DNA from: Ralstonia pickettii
GTDB taxonomy: Bacteria; Pseudomonadota; Gammaproteobacteria; Burkholderiales; Burkholderiaceae
Direction: 5' to 3'
Length of the DNA stretch: 64,000 bases
Assembly (NCBI RefSeq): GCF_001699815.1
Contig: NZ_MCGB01000096.1
Location: forward strand, 79,909 to 143,908
Each line of letters starts with the position of its first letter. The first letter of the stretch is position 1. Under the pieces are notes generated by a model. The model was not told the DNA's origin, ran no database searches, and was given only the letters and a program-made list of their open reading frames with translations. The translations under genes were made by a program, and so were the position numbers. Positions 1 to 8,789 of the stretch are shown one piece after another.

Positions 1-642
1 GACGTACGGCGTGCCCATCGCCTCCAGGCCGTTGGCGATCAGCGAGCGCGCGAGGCCCGAGTCATCCGCCACCAGCAGCTTGGCACCCGGCGGCAGCTTG
101 ATCGGGCGCTCGTCATTGTCGGGCGCCAGATCGGTGCGGCGGGTCGGGAACACGTCCACCAGAATCTGTTCGACGTCGATCACCTGCGCCAGACGCGAGT
201 TATCAGCGTTGCCGTCCAGGCGCGCCAGGCTGGTGATATTGCTGCTGCCCACGCTCGCCTCGGCCGGGAAGATCTGGCTCCATTCCAGGCGCACGATTTC
301 GTCCACTTCTTCCACCGCAAAGCCTTGGGTGGTACGCGCGTATTCGGTAATCAGCAGGATGTTGGCGTTACCGTTCTTGGTGCCGATCACGCTGGCGAGG
401 TCGATCACGGGAATGATCTGGCCGCGCACATTGACCGCACCCAGGATATGGGCGCCGGCGTCCGCCACATGCGTTACAGGCGGCATGACCATGATCTCGC
501 GCACCTTGAACACGTTAATGCCGAACATCTCGCGCTGATTGGAGCGCGCAGATTCGCCCAGGCGGAACAGCAGCAGCTCAAAGCGGTTGTTGTTCGTCAG
601 ATTGGTCCGTTCATCGACTTCGTGCTGCGAATGCTGTGACAT
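1..642 (-). CDS. cheV: CheV-type chemotaxis coupling protein, CheW domain plus start of a receiver domain (3' end cut by the window edge)
   Basis: The first 214 residues are present and the frame stays open to base 1. Residues about 20-165 form a CheW-like domain, with motifs such as GAVNVRGQIIPVIDL and ILLITEY. After a linker, the frame enters a response-regulator receiver domain (KLLVADDSGLARS), where the paired acidic residues DD are in the expected place. CheV proteins couple chemoreceptors to the CheA kinase in the cytoplasm, and phosphorylation of the receiver tunes that coupling. The ATG start at 640-642 begins MSQHSQHEV. The phospho-acceptor aspartate lies beyond the window and cannot be checked. 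A chemoreceptor gene lies at 37.7 kb, but no other che gene is near. Confidence 0.93.
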   Translation of the reverse strand, partial: MSQHSQHEVDERTNLTNNNRFELLLFRLGESARSNQREMFGINVFKVREIMVMPPVTHVADAGAHILGAVNVRGQIIPVIDLASVIGTKNGNANILLITEYARTTQGFAVEEVDEIVRLEWSQIFPAEASVGSSNITSLARLDGNADNSRLAQVIDVEQILVDVFPTRRTDLAPDNDERPIKLPPGAKLLVADDSGLARSLIANGLEAMGTPYV

Positions 643-759
643 CGCGTCTTCCCCCGTTCATGCACACGTTATGTGGCGGTAAACGGCAGGGCGTTAGGCA
701 ACTTGAAGGCGTTTTGCGAATGTGAAGGCCGCGCCCTTCCAGCGTGGGGGAAAAGCCGC

Positions 760-1665
760 CTAGGCAATCTTCACATGGGCGACCAGGAAATCCAGAAACG
801 CCCGCACGCGCGCCGGCAGATGCGCGCCCTGGCCAACATAGACGGCGTGGATGTCTTCGGCCTCGCCGGGGTTGTAATCCTCCAGGACGGGAACGAGTCG
901 ACCCGCCTCCAGATCGGCGCGCACCTGAAACTCGGCCAGGCGCGCCAAGCCCAGCCCGGCAACCGCCACGGCACGCAGCGCCTCGCCATCGCTGATCTGC
1001 GTGTTGCCCTGCGGTATGAACTCGGTACGGCGACCGCGCTTGATAAAGGGCCAGGCATTCATTGCCCGCACATAGCTGAACGCCAGGCAGTTGTGGTTCG
1101 TTAAATCAGCCGGCGTGCGTGGCGTCCCGGCGCGCGCCAGATAGGCCGGCGACGCGACCACCATCAAGCGCGTGTGTCCCAGCTTGCGCGCCACCAGACG
1201 TGAACTCTTCAGCGGGCCACTGCGCAGCGCAACATCGGTGCGGTCTTCCAGCAGATCGACCACTCGATCCGTGAGCGCAATGTCGAGCGACACCTCCGGA
1301 TGGCACGCCAGAAACGCCGGCACGATCGGCAGCAGCAAGTGCGTGCCGACTGGCACATTTGAATTGATGCGCAACCGCCCTGCGGGCTGTGCACCGGCGG
1401 AAGCCGCGCGCTCCGCCTCGTCCAGATCGGCCAGCACCGTCACGCTGCGTTCATAGAACGCCGTGCCCTCGGGCGTGAGTTGGAAGCGCCGCGTGGATCG
1501 GTTTACCAACCGCGCAACGAGGCGAGCCTCCAGCCGTGCCACCAGCTTGCTCACCGCCGACGGCGTCATCCGGCAAGCGCGCGCCGCAGCAGAGAAGCCG
1601 CCCTCCTCCACGACCCGAACAAAGACTTCCATCTCGCCAAAGCGATTGACATCGAGCCGCGACAT
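760..1665 (-). CDS. LysR-family transcriptional regulator
   Basis: 301 residues, the usual LysR length. Residues 10-70 form the winged helix-turn-helix (FSAAARACRMTPSAVSKLVARLE), followed by the linker helix and a two-lobed effector domain from about residue 95. It is of the type common next to short-chain reductases and is transcribed away from the reductase gene at 1773. It is therefore the natural candidate to control that gene from the 107-base shared upstream region. The effector is unknown. A doubled ARLEARLVARLV stretch in the linker helix looks like a small in-frame repeat. Confidence 0.93.
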   Translation of the reverse strand: MSRLDVNRFGEMEVFVRVVEEGGFSAAARACRMTPSAVSKLVARLEARLVARLVNRSTRRFQLTPEGTAFYERSVTVLADLDEAERAASAGAQPAGRLRINSNVPVGTHLLLPIVPAFLACHPEVSLDIALTDRVVDLLEDRTDVALRSGPLKSSRLVARKLGHTRLMVVASPAYLARAGTPRTPADLTNHNCLAFSYVRAMNAWPFIKRGRRTEFIPQGNTQISDGEALRAVAVAGLGLARLAEFQVRADLEAGRLVPVLEDYNPGEAEDIHAVYVGQGAHLPARVRAFLDFLVAHVKIA

Positions 1666-1772
1666 TGTGATTTCAATTCATAGATGTTGTTCTTACAGGC
1701 AGTCTATCGCACAGATCCGAGCGTTCTCATACTGGTGGTCATTGCTGATTCGTACTTCAACCCAACTCCAAC
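1666..1772. promoter_or_regulatory. Divergent promoter region between a LysR gene and an SDR gene
   Basis: The 107 bases between the two diverging start codons must hold both promoters and, by LysR convention, the regulator's binding site. No strong dyad can be defined by eye. Confidence 0.5.
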
Positions 1773-2834
1773 ATGACTGCACAGGACAAAGTTGCGCTCG
1801 TCGTGGGCGCGCAGGGCGTGATCGGCCGCAACCTGATCGAGTACCTCGCCACATTGGACGACTGGCGCATCGTGGGCCTGTCGCGTCGCGGTGGAGCATC
1901 GACAGAGCGCATCCAGCACATCGCCGTCGACCTGCTCGACGCGGCCGACACGCGCATCAAGCTCGGCGCACTCGACAGCGTCACCCACCTCTTCTACGCC
2001 GCCTATCAGGACCGTGCGACCTGGGCTGAGCTGGTGCCGCCCAACCTCACCATGCTGACCAACGTGGTCGACGCCATCGAAGCCGCATCGTCCAACCTCG
2101 TGCACATCAGCCTAATGCAGGGCTACAAAGTCTACGGCGGCCACCTCGGGCCGTTCAAAACGCCCGCGCGCGAAACCGATGCGCACTTCATGCCGCCCGA
2201 ATTCATGTTCGATCAGCAGACCTTGCTGGAAGCGCGCCAGTTGGGCAAGGCATGGACATGGTCGGCAATCCGCCCATCAGTGGTGGGCGGCTTTGCGCTC
2301 GGCACCCCGATGAACCTGGCTGTGGCCATTGCCATGTATGCGTCGATCTCGAAAGAACTGGGCCTGCCGCTGCGCTTTCCCGGGAAACCCGGCGCATATG
2401 ACCATCTGCTGGAAATGACTGACGCCGGCCTGCTCGCCCGCGCCACCGTGTGGGCCGCCTCCGACCCACGCTGCGCCAACCACGCCTTCAACATCAACAA
2501 CGGCGACCTGTTCCGCTGGAGCGAAATGTGGCCGAAGATCGCGCGGTACTTTGACTTGGAAGTCGCCCCGCCGCTGGCCTTGTCGCTTGACACCGTCATG
2601 GCCGACAAGGAGCCTCTATGGCAGAGCATGATCGCCAGGCATGGTTTGGCGAACACGCCCTACCGCGATGTGTCTTCGTGGCGCTTTGCCGATTTCGTCT
2701 TCTCGTGGGACTACGACATGTTCGGCGACGGCTCCAAGGCGCGCCGCTTCGGCTTTCACGAATATGTGGAGACGGAAGCGATGTTCATGCGCATCTTCGA
2801 CGACTTGCGCCAGCGCAGAATCATTCCGGGCTAG
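1773..2834 (+). CDS. PRISE-like short-chain dehydrogenase/reductase (NAD(P)-dependent epimerase fold)
   Basis: 353 residues. The Rossmann nucleotide-binding motif lies at residues 10-17 (VVGAQGVIG), followed by LSRRG at about 35-39, which suggests NADPH preference. The segment QGYKVYGGHLGPF at about 115-127 corresponds to the Tyr/Lys region of the progesterone 5-beta-reductase/iridoid synthase (PRISE) group of extended SDRs, in which a conserved tyrosine reduces enones. FNINNGDLFRWSEMWPKIA near residue 245 is also typical of that group. The substrate is unknown. It lies alone downstream of the divergent LysR gene. A perfect hairpin follows the stop codon. Confidence 0.88.
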   Translation: MTAQDKVALVVGAQGVIGRNLIEYLATLDDWRIVGLSRRGGASTERIQHIAVDLLDAADTRIKLGALDSVTHLFYAAYQDRATWAELVPPNLTMLTNVVDAIEAASSNLVHISLMQGYKVYGGHLGPFKTPARETDAHFMPPEFMFDQQTLLEARQLGKAWTWSAIRPSVVGGFALGTPMNLAVAIAMYASISKELGLPLRFPGKPGAYDHLLEMTDAGLLARATVWAASDPRCANHAFNINNGDLFRWSEMWPKIARYFDLEVAPPLALSLDTVMADKEPLWQSMIARHGLANTPYRDVSSWRFADFVFSWDYDMFGDGSKARRFGFHEYVETEAMFMRIFDDLRQRRIIPG

Positions 2835-2839
2835 AGCAT

Positions 2840-2878
2840 CCGGATGCCTCGGCCAGCGGGATTCACTGGCCGATCCGG
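2840..2878 (+). terminator. Hairpin after the SDR gene, possible weak terminator
   Basis: CCGGAT pairs with ATCCGG, and GGCCAG pairs with CTGGCC inside it. This long dyad starts 5 bases after the stop codon. There is no T-run, so factor-independent termination is doubtful. Confidence 0.45.
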
Positions 2879-2932
2879 CTAGGGGGATGTCCCGACTCGG
2901 GTTTCCTCAGGAAGGGCCGATATAGTGAAGGC

Positions 2933-3009
2933 GGGACGGTAGCTCATGGGTCGAGCGGCGACGGTTTACCGACGCAGGCAGGCAGGTTCAAATCCTGTAC
3001 GTCCCACCA
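2933..3009 (+). tRNA. tRNA-like gene with non-canonical anticodon arm
   Basis: The 77 bases fold largely as a tRNA. The acceptor stem GGGACG pairs with CGTCCC (six pairs, then a G-A mismatch), and A plus encoded CCA closes the 3' end. The D arm is GCTC-loop-GAGC. The T arm GCAGG-TTCAAAT-CCTGT is canonical apart from one G-T pair. The anticodon arm is not: the best stem, GCGAC with GACGC, has an A-A mismatch and leaves an eight-base loop GGTTTACC. Read with T33 at 2965, the triplet would be TTA (ochre suppressor type). It may be a real but unusual tRNA, a decayed one, or a tRNA-like attachment sequence. The Tn7-like element end begins 28 bases after its CCA. Confidence 0.55.
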
Positions 3010-3036
3010 TCTGATGATTTATTGAGAAACAACAAA

Positions 3037-3112
3037 TGTGTGCCGTTAAGCATAAAGTGGCCATCTGGACAGGTTATGCTTGTTTACCCGATGGGCCACA
3101 TTTTGCTTTATT
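3037..3112. repeat. Tn7-like transposon end with three TnsB-type binding repeats
   Basis: The end starts with TGTGTGCCG, the TGT terminus expected of Tn7-like elements. It holds one inverted site (3043-3062, CCGTTAAGCATAAAGTGGCC) and two direct sites: 3067-3081 GGACAGGTTATGCTT and 3094-3111 GGCCACATTTTGCTTTAT. The shared core is GGCCAC-TTATGCTTTAT. Related sites recur at 30248-30373. The preceding ACAAA (3032-3036) could be a five-base target duplication, but no matching copy was found at another end. That these are TnsB sites is inferred from position and repetition. Confidence 0.7.
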
Positions 3113-3165
3113 GCTAAATCGTGTTAACGTGAAAAGTTGCCTGCTGCTCTGCAGAAGCAGGGCGC

Positions 3166-3192
3166 AAAAAAGCCGGCCACATGGCCGGCTTT
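3166..3192 (-). terminator. Intrinsic terminator of the tniQ-tnsC-tnsAB operon
   Basis: On the minus strand AAAGCCGGCCA pairs with TGGCCGGCTTT, closed by a two-base loop and followed by a run of T residues (A-run at 3166-3171 on the plus strand). It lies just past the tniQ stop codon. Confidence 0.85.
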
Positions 3193-3211
3193 CATAGTTC
3201 TTGATAGTCGT

Positions 3212-4510
3212 TCAGTTCGACTCGATTCGTTCCTTGGCGCCCCGCAGCAAGCTGATGACGCCCCTGACGCTGCCAAGAACTTGTTGAGGGACTCGCGCCC
3301 TCATCTCCCGAAGATTGATAGCTTTGCCTTCGTCAACAATGTCCACGCAGGCAGCATCAATAGCCTCTCGCGCGTTTTCTAAACTCTGCTCCCCTCGGCG
3401 CCGCATATATTGCTGCCAGCGCTCGGCCAGGATGCGGGCCTCCGTGTTGGCGTTCTGGTAGAGCAAGCGCACATCAATATCGAGGCGCCGCGCCGCCTCA
3501 GCCACGCTCACCGGAACCGGCAATGTCCTCATCGCCATGAGTTCCACCCGTATCTGGTCCCAATCCAACGTCCGTCGCGGCGCACGCTGCCCGTGGCGCG
3601 GAAACAGCATGGCCAGCTGCTGGCATGGGACGGTTGCAGGCGACCAACCAGCCAAGTCACCTGCCAGTAGCTTGTGAAGCGACAGCCCCGCCTGTGAAGC
3701 GATGCGCAGATGAGCGGGCAACGCAGGTATGCCGCCATCTTTGAGCCAATGGTGCACCGTTGCCTTGCTCAGACCGATACGCCGAGCAAATGCCGCACTC
3801 TTACCGTTGTCCAGGCGGGTGACCAGCTCGCCTACGCTCTCGTGGAGCAGCGCCCTTGTCGGCAAAGACTCCAGCGTTGCCTGAGCTGCCACCATCTCAC
3901 CAACCTGAGACGCTTTCCAAATTTCCTCAGGAGTAGCTGGGTTGCGATGTTCAACATCACCGAGAAATGCTCCGCAGTGAGCGCACCACCCGGGCACGAC
4001 GTAGGCAAACTTGTGCCGCGCATCGGTGCGGCCACAGTCGGGACAGATATGAACTAATTGCGTCTGGTGCCTTGGACATGTTGTGACGCAGCCGACTTCC
4101 CACGCCAGTCGGAAGTATGGTGATTGGCCTGACTCACGGTCTTCGGTCAAGCATTTCGGGCACCAACGCGCCAACGTTGTTGTGAGGCTTTGCTGGGCAA
4201 TGACGTCTCTCCATGGCAGCAGCGTCAACCGGTCCAGGTTGCCAACACTTGTCAGCGCCGAGAGCGCCCCCGACCAGTTACTCGCTGCTTCGCCATTGCC
4301 GCTCAGGTGGAGGCGCTTCCAATTGTAATTTGCGGACAGCTCCTGCCCAATAGTCCCCGCGACCTTGCGCGACAACTCGGTGACGGAAACCGCGTGAGAG
4401 GCCGCCAATCGACACAGGTAGCTCAGCAGGCTCTCGACTTCCGGCGTGCCGATTCCGATAGGCGCCAGCGCATGCAAAGTAGAGCGCGGATTTACAAATT
4501 GGGTGGTCAT
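3212..4510 (-). CDS. tniQ: TniQ/TnsD-type transposition targeting protein
   Basis: 432 residues. The N-terminal part carries zinc-ribbon cysteine clusters: CPKC at 117-120, CPRH at 145-148, CPDC at 156-159 and CAHC at 176-179. These are characteristic of TniQ/TnsD proteins. A helix-turn-helix (LSKATVHHWLKDGG) follows near residue 250, and a helical C-terminus contains DEGKAINLREMRARVP. In Tn7-like elements TniQ/TnsD recognises the target DNA and recruits TnsC. It is the only targeting gene here, and its end of the element abuts a tRNA-like sequence, so homing to that sequence is a reasonable inference. The ATG overlaps the stop codon of tnsC by four bases. Two decayed homologues lie at 14.5 and 30.5 kb. 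Confidence 0.9.
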   Translation of the reverse strand: MTTQFVNPRSTLHALAPIGIGTPEVESLLSYLCRLAASHAVSVTELSRKVAGTIGQELSANYNWKRLHLSGNGEAASNWSGALSALTSVGNLDRLTLLPWRDVIAQQSLTTTLARWCPKCLTEDRESGQSPYFRLAWEVGCVTTCPRHQTQLVHICPDCGRTDARHKFAYVVPGWCAHCGAFLGDVEHRNPATPEEIWKASQVGEMVAAQATLESLPTRALLHESVGELVTRLDNGKSAAFARRIGLSKATVHHWLKDGGIPALPAHLRIASQAGLSLHKLLAGDLAGWSPATVPCQQLAMLFPRHGQRAPRRTLDWDQIRVELMAMRTLPVPVSVAEAARRLDIDVRLLYQNANTEARILAERWQQYMRRRGEQSLENAREAIDAACVDIVDEGKAINLREMRARVPQQVLGSVRGVISLLRGAKERIESN

Positions 4511-5550
4511 GCGGCACGCCTATCGTAACTTGCCCTTGAACGCTGGAGTTTTGGCATTACTCGAATGAGGCTCGGCCCGATGGCCGCCTCGCCGTCAACA
4601 ATTTCCTCCAGAATTCGCTTGTGCTGTGCTTCATTGAGCAAAGCTCGCTTCAAGGCTTCGACAGACCAACCGCCACCGGCCTCCGAAAGTCTTGCCGCAC
4701 GGGCGAGCACGCTGCTCAGCGTTCCCACGCATCCCAGCGTGTTCCCAAGGAGTGCATTGGAGTAGCGCGTCAACTGACCGCCCCATAGGTGCGACAACGC
4801 TTTCTCGAAGGACTGGATGCAGGCCTCAAATGCCCGAACATCCTCCGGTCGGTCCTCCCGATAACGCTCGAAATGCAGCACATGAGTGCGTCGCGCCAAT
4901 TGCCCAGATAGTGAAACGAGTTGGTAGAGGTCATATGAGCCGACCATGACCATCTGGGTGCCACACTGGTTGACGAGGGACTTCAGCGTGTCCAGTTGAA
5001 TCTCCAACCTGCTATTGCCACGCGTCTGACGAATGATGTGCGCCGCCTCGTCGATGACAACGAATCGAACTTGGCGCTCACGCAGTCCACGCTCAACAGC
5101 AGTCCGTAGCGCCGCGAGGCTATTGCCGCTGGCGCCTCGGGGGCGCACGAGCCGTCCCGACTGCGGGTCCACGCCGTATGCCACTTTGGGGGCGTCGAGG
5201 TTATCGCCCAGCTGACTCAGGATTCGCTGATAAAAAAGCCGCCAGGAGAAATCGCTCTCGCCAGACGCGGGCGCCTCAACGTAGATTGCTGGAATGACCC
5301 CAGCATTCGACTCCATCTGGGTGCTCGCCTGAACGAGCGCATTCTCGACCATAAATTTGGCCAACGTTGTTTTACCTGCACCCGTGGGGCCACACACCAG
5401 TAGGATGCTGTCTTGGCTGCCGGGGTATATCAGCGTGTCAAGTTCAGCCATCACGTCGATAACACGTGTGTGTTTGATGCGCTTGCCTGACAAACTGCTG
5501 GCGGACGCTTTAACCGGCGACAGCGGAGAAGAGTGTTGTTGTTGCTGCAT
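4507..5550 (-). CDS. tnsC: TnsC-like AAA+ ATPase, transposition regulator
   Basis: 347 residues of AAA+ type. Walker A is GPTGAGKTT at 54-62 and Walker B is VVIDE at 164-168, followed by sensor-like VMVGSYDL at about 200. It matches the TnsC/TniB family, the ATPase that links a target-bound TniQ/TnsD to the TnsAB transposase and imposes target immunity. It starts eight bases after the tnsAB stop codon and overlaps tniQ, so the three genes form one leftward operon. The length is between that of TniB (about 300) and Tn7 TnsC (about 550). Confidence 0.93.
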   Translation of the reverse strand: MQQQQHSSPLSPVKASASSLSGKRIKHTRVIDVMAELDTLIYPGSQDSILLVCGPTGAGKTTLAKFMVENALVQASTQMESNAGVIPAIYVEAPASGESDFSWRLFYQRILSQLGDNLDAPKVAYGVDPQSGRLVRPRGASGNSLAALRTAVERGLRERQVRFVVIDEAAHIIRQTRGNSRLEIQLDTLKSLVNQCGTQMVMVGSYDLYQLVSLSGQLARRTHVLHFERYREDRPEDVRAFEACIQSFEKALSHLWGGQLTRYSNALLGNTLGCVGTLSSVLARAARLSEAGGGWSVEALKRALLNEAQHKRILEEIVDGEAAIGPSLIRVMPKLQRSRASYDRRAA

Positions 5551-5558
5551 AGGAAACC

Positions 5559-8330
5559 TTAAAAGTCCTCGAACTCAGGGGAGTCGTCCCCCGCTGCAGC
5601 CTCTTGCAGCGGTGCGGACGGATTTGTTGTTGTCCACGGTTCTGCCGGCACACCGACAGCACTTGATGAGGCCTCGATGAGGCTGAATCGATGCGGAAGC
5701 GTTGCCGGCGTAACGCTCGACAGTTGCAGAAAGTTGTATAGCGATTTGTTTTCGGCCTGGCGGTCGAACTCAACAGCCATGGCGCCCTCAGGCGTAAAAA
5801 TTTGCATGAATTCGCGAAGCCGCTGAGCAGCACGTTCGTCCGTCGCGCTTGCATGTGTCCGGCGGCGAAACTCTTCCGACAACGCCTTCTGCTCCGCTTC
5901 GGTCAGTTGCCCGAGGCCATGCAGGTTCCGGCAAACAGCTTGATGCCATTGGTCTTTCACACGAACGTAGACCGAAGAAGCATCCCATGGGTCATAACGG
6001 ACAGACAGGTGCTTGCCCGCGACATTGGAGGACCGGAACACGTCATTCCAGTAAAGCCGGTCGTCCACCTTGACACCGCGTTGTCGATGGACCTTCCGGG
6101 CACCGCCGCGGTCAACCGGTGGGCAGGTCGCAATTAGGAAAGCTTGGTTGAAGAGAATCTGCCGCTGCGGACGCACGCCGCTCTCGCGCAAGCCCCGTTG
6201 GAACGCATCCCTCGGGGATTCGTCGAGCGCCGGATGGCGCTCCTGGTCGTAGTACTCGGTGGCCCAGTATTGAATGCCGCGATAGAGCCTTTCGAGCGTC
6301 CATTCGGCGAGCTTCTTTGGCAGATGTGAGCCGGAAACTTCGCGCACGTTCTTCGTCGCCTTGGTGTTGCCAGCCAAATTGTGGATGTATTCGGTGTGCA
6401 AGCGCCCGAACATACGTTCAAGGACAGCACCGTGGCGCGGCCGCCCTGCTGGCCGAAAACGCAAATGGACGCCCATTACCTCTAGGAATGACTGGAACGC
6501 GGCTGACATGAAATCACGGCCGTTGTCGACAACAATGAATTCAGGCAATCGATGGAATCGCTGGACCATGTCCCGGATGGCCATCATGACTGACACATAA
6601 GATGGCGAATCGAAGGTCAGATAAAGCGCAAGAATGCGCCGCGACCAAGCGTCCACGACTAGTGTCAGCCACGGACGCCCGAGCGGCTTTCCCGACCGAC
6701 TCGAAATGAGTTCAATGTCCAGTTGAGTATGGTCGATGTGGACGTATTGGAACGGCCGACTGCCGTGAACAGGTGTGTCGTAATAGAGTACATCTACGAA
6801 CGTATCCTGCTTGTAAGCCATGCGTTTTCCATGCCGAACCCGGACATCGTGATTGGTTTCCAATGCCTTGATGTGCTTTATCAAAGTCGGGTAGGAAATC
6901 GGCTCTACCGCCTCCTCTTTGCAAGCGACCAGAAGAAATCTGTGGCACGCCTTGTAATTGATGGCTTTGTTGGTCCGCCACTGTTCATCGATGACCCGAG
7001 CCAGTACGGCCAATTGTGGTTCGCTCAGTCGCACCGTGCGATTGCCACGCGCTTTGGTGCGAGGAATCAACGCTACGCCTTTGCTACTGCCATTTGCCTC
7101 GGCGACGCATTGGCGAGCCGCCCACCGTCTCCGCGTGCGGGGAGAACCAGCGCCGTCGGCTGAGCATGAGTCAAGCAACGCCTGCCGTCGCAGCGCCTCT
7201 TCGAAGTCCTCCTGCGAGTAACGGCTCAACTCCTGGCTGGCTGCGTGGCTACCGTGGAGTACGGTGATGTGCTTGTCTTCATGCGCGCCCAGTAGCCATG
7301 CGCGACGCAGCGTAATGCTCGCTCCATCTTGCGTGTTGCAGACCACACTTTCTTCGCCGACCACAACTACCGTCAGCTCCTGCCCCTCGAACAGAAATGC
7401 GGTGCCCACTTTGATGTCGAGCGCGAATTGAGCCAGCCCGGGCGGGCCGGCTGTGGCAGCCTCTGCAATCATGAAGTCGCGCAGGACCTCATCCCGATAT
7501 AGACGAAATAACCGTTTCTCCGTCAGCGATTCGCGGTCGAGGTCCGTGGCAACTAAATTGTCGGCGATAGCCTTGTTGAGCATATCCGCGTTCAATTCGT
7601 AGGGCGCAGCAAGCAACTCAGAGAACGACAGGTGGCCGTGCACCTGTAAGGCTTCGCGCAGCACTGCCACCGCAGCAGCCGAGCACGGTTCAGTTGTGGG
7701 GCAAAAATAATCTGCTAGATACAGCAGATTTTCCACGCGCCGGCGCGGAATAAACGCATCGCTGAAGATGCGGTAACGAATACCGAGTTCCGCGAGCTGC
7801 TCTTCGATTTGGGGCGAGCGCCATAGACCGTCGCTCGTCTTGGCGTAGCGATATGGGTATCGCTCCGCGAGTCGAGTGAGCGTGGCTTCCGACTTCCATT
7901 CTTCCAGTGTGAAACCATCGTGGCGGATAGTCAGGAAGTCCGGAATGTGTCGATGAGAATGGATTTCCCCAGTCGCCTTATCGACAAATTCGAATTGCCG
8001 TTCGCAAGGTTGCGAATAGAACTCGAGCACACCGTCGTCGTACTCCATTCCGACTGCCGCAGCAAATTCGATGTGGCGGCTTTCTGTGGCGATTTCGCAC
8101 CCCATTTTGCGGCTGGCCAGGATGGTGATGACATTGCCTCCCTTGGACGTCACGTCACGTACCGGGGCTTGGACTCTTGCATCCAAAATGAGCTTGCGAC
8201 CAGCTGTCGGAGTGCCTAGTCGGTCGAAAAATTGGGTAATTTGGGTCTTGTCCAGCATGACGGTGTAAACAGCATTTCCTGATGAAGCCGTGTAGTCACG
8301 CCGAACTGGCATAATCGACAAATCGGTCAC
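5559..8330 (-). CDS. tnsAB: TnsA-TnsB fusion transposase
   Basis: 923 residues joining two activities. Residues about 60-200 are a TnsA-like PD-(D/E)xK endonuclease: E88, D131 (in HIPDF) and E144-W-K146 occupy the catalytic positions. After a linker and a winged-helix/DNA-binding region, residues about 525-650 are an RNase H-fold DDE integrase core. D533 (HIDHT), D602 (VDNGRDF) and E638 fit, with exactly 35 residues between the last two. A Mu-type C-terminal beta domain follows. TnsA cuts the 5' ends and TnsB the 3' ends, giving cut-and-paste transposition. Fusions of this kind are known from some Tn7-like and CRISPR-associated elements, but no cas gene or array is in this window. All catalytic residues are intact, so the element may be active. 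Confidence 0.93.
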   Translation of the reverse strand: MTDLSIMPVRRDYTASSGNAVYTVMLDKTQITQFFDRLGTPTAGRKLILDARVQAPVRDVTSKGGNVITILASRKMGCEIATESRHIEFAAAVGMEYDDGVLEFYSQPCERQFEFVDKATGEIHSHRHIPDFLTIRHDGFTLEEWKSEATLTRLAERYPYRYAKTSDGLWRSPQIEEQLAELGIRYRIFSDAFIPRRRVENLLYLADYFCPTTEPCSAAAVAVLREALQVHGHLSFSELLAAPYELNADMLNKAIADNLVATDLDRESLTEKRLFRLYRDEVLRDFMIAEAATAGPPGLAQFALDIKVGTAFLFEGQELTVVVVGEESVVCNTQDGASITLRRAWLLGAHEDKHITVLHGSHAASQELSRYSQEDFEEALRRQALLDSCSADGAGSPRTRRRWAARQCVAEANGSSKGVALIPRTKARGNRTVRLSEPQLAVLARVIDEQWRTNKAINYKACHRFLLVACKEEAVEPISYPTLIKHIKALETNHDVRVRHGKRMAYKQDTFVDVLYYDTPVHGSRPFQYVHIDHTQLDIELISSRSGKPLGRPWLTLVVDAWSRRILALYLTFDSPSYVSVMMAIRDMVQRFHRLPEFIVVDNGRDFMSAAFQSFLEVMGVHLRFRPAGRPRHGAVLERMFGRLHTEYIHNLAGNTKATKNVREVSGSHLPKKLAEWTLERLYRGIQYWATEYYDQERHPALDESPRDAFQRGLRESGVRPQRQILFNQAFLIATCPPVDRGGARKVHRQRGVKVDDRLYWNDVFRSSNVAGKHLSVRYDPWDASSVYVRVKDQWHQAVCRNLHGLGQLTEAEQKALSEEFRRRTHASATDERAAQRLREFMQIFTPEGAMAVEFDRQAENKSLYNFLQLSSVTPATLPHRFSLIEASSSAVGVPAEPWTTTNPSAPLQEAAAGDDSPEFEDF

Positions 8331-8404
8331 ATACGGCCGATTTTTCCTTGCAAGCGTGTGCTGGCTTAGAAGAGCAGATGCCAGGCATGGTCGGAGAACG
8401 ACAA

Positions 8405-8701
8405 ATGAACGAAACGCAGCGCAATGAAGTAGCGCCGGCGGAGCCGCCCTACGCGCAATGGGAAGAACGGGCGAAGGAATTGGTTCTTTGGGGGATGGCG
8501 CAGCGCAAACTGGGCTACAAGGAACTGGCTCGGCGGCTCGAACGCTATGGAATCGAAGAATCGGCCGACCAGATAAACCGCAAGGTCAATCGAAAGCGGT
8601 TTTCTGCAGCTTTTCTGCTCGCTTGCCTGACCGCAATGGAACTGCAATCCATCCCCATTCTCGCCAAGCCGAAACAAACGAGCGCTCGTTCGTCGCGTTG
8701 A
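8405..8701 (+). CDS. DUF6471-type small protein
   Basis: 98 residues from the ATG at 8405, chosen because GGAG sits eight bases upstream; the frame is open further 5'. Residues 20-75 (KELVLWGMAQRKLGYKELAR, then QINRKVNRKRFSAAFLLACL) match the DUF6471 pattern: a helical, helix-turn-helix-like domain of unknown function. It is divergent from tnsAB with a 74-base gap, the place where a transposon regulator would sit. A tandem two-domain relative follows at 9495. A regulatory role is an inference from position. Confidence 0.75.
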   Translation: MNETQRNEVAPAEPPYAQWEERAKELVLWGMAQRKLGYKELARRLERYGIEESADQINRKVNRKRFSAAFLLACLTAMELQSIPILAKPKQTSARSSR

Positions 8702-8789
8702 AACCCACTTGCACGGCGCCCTAGTCGTTCGGTCCCGGCCGCTCGCCATCACCCCCTCCCAACATGGGTGGTCTTTCCCTTTCTGCTGT

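Noticed and set aside
2840..2878. tRNA or attachment core in the hairpin after the SDR gene
   Set aside because: It is a simple dyad without tRNA arms; kept only as a weak terminator.
8331..8404. TnsB sites next to the tnsAB start
   Set aside because: The repeat core does not occur there, so this is a promoter region and not an element end.
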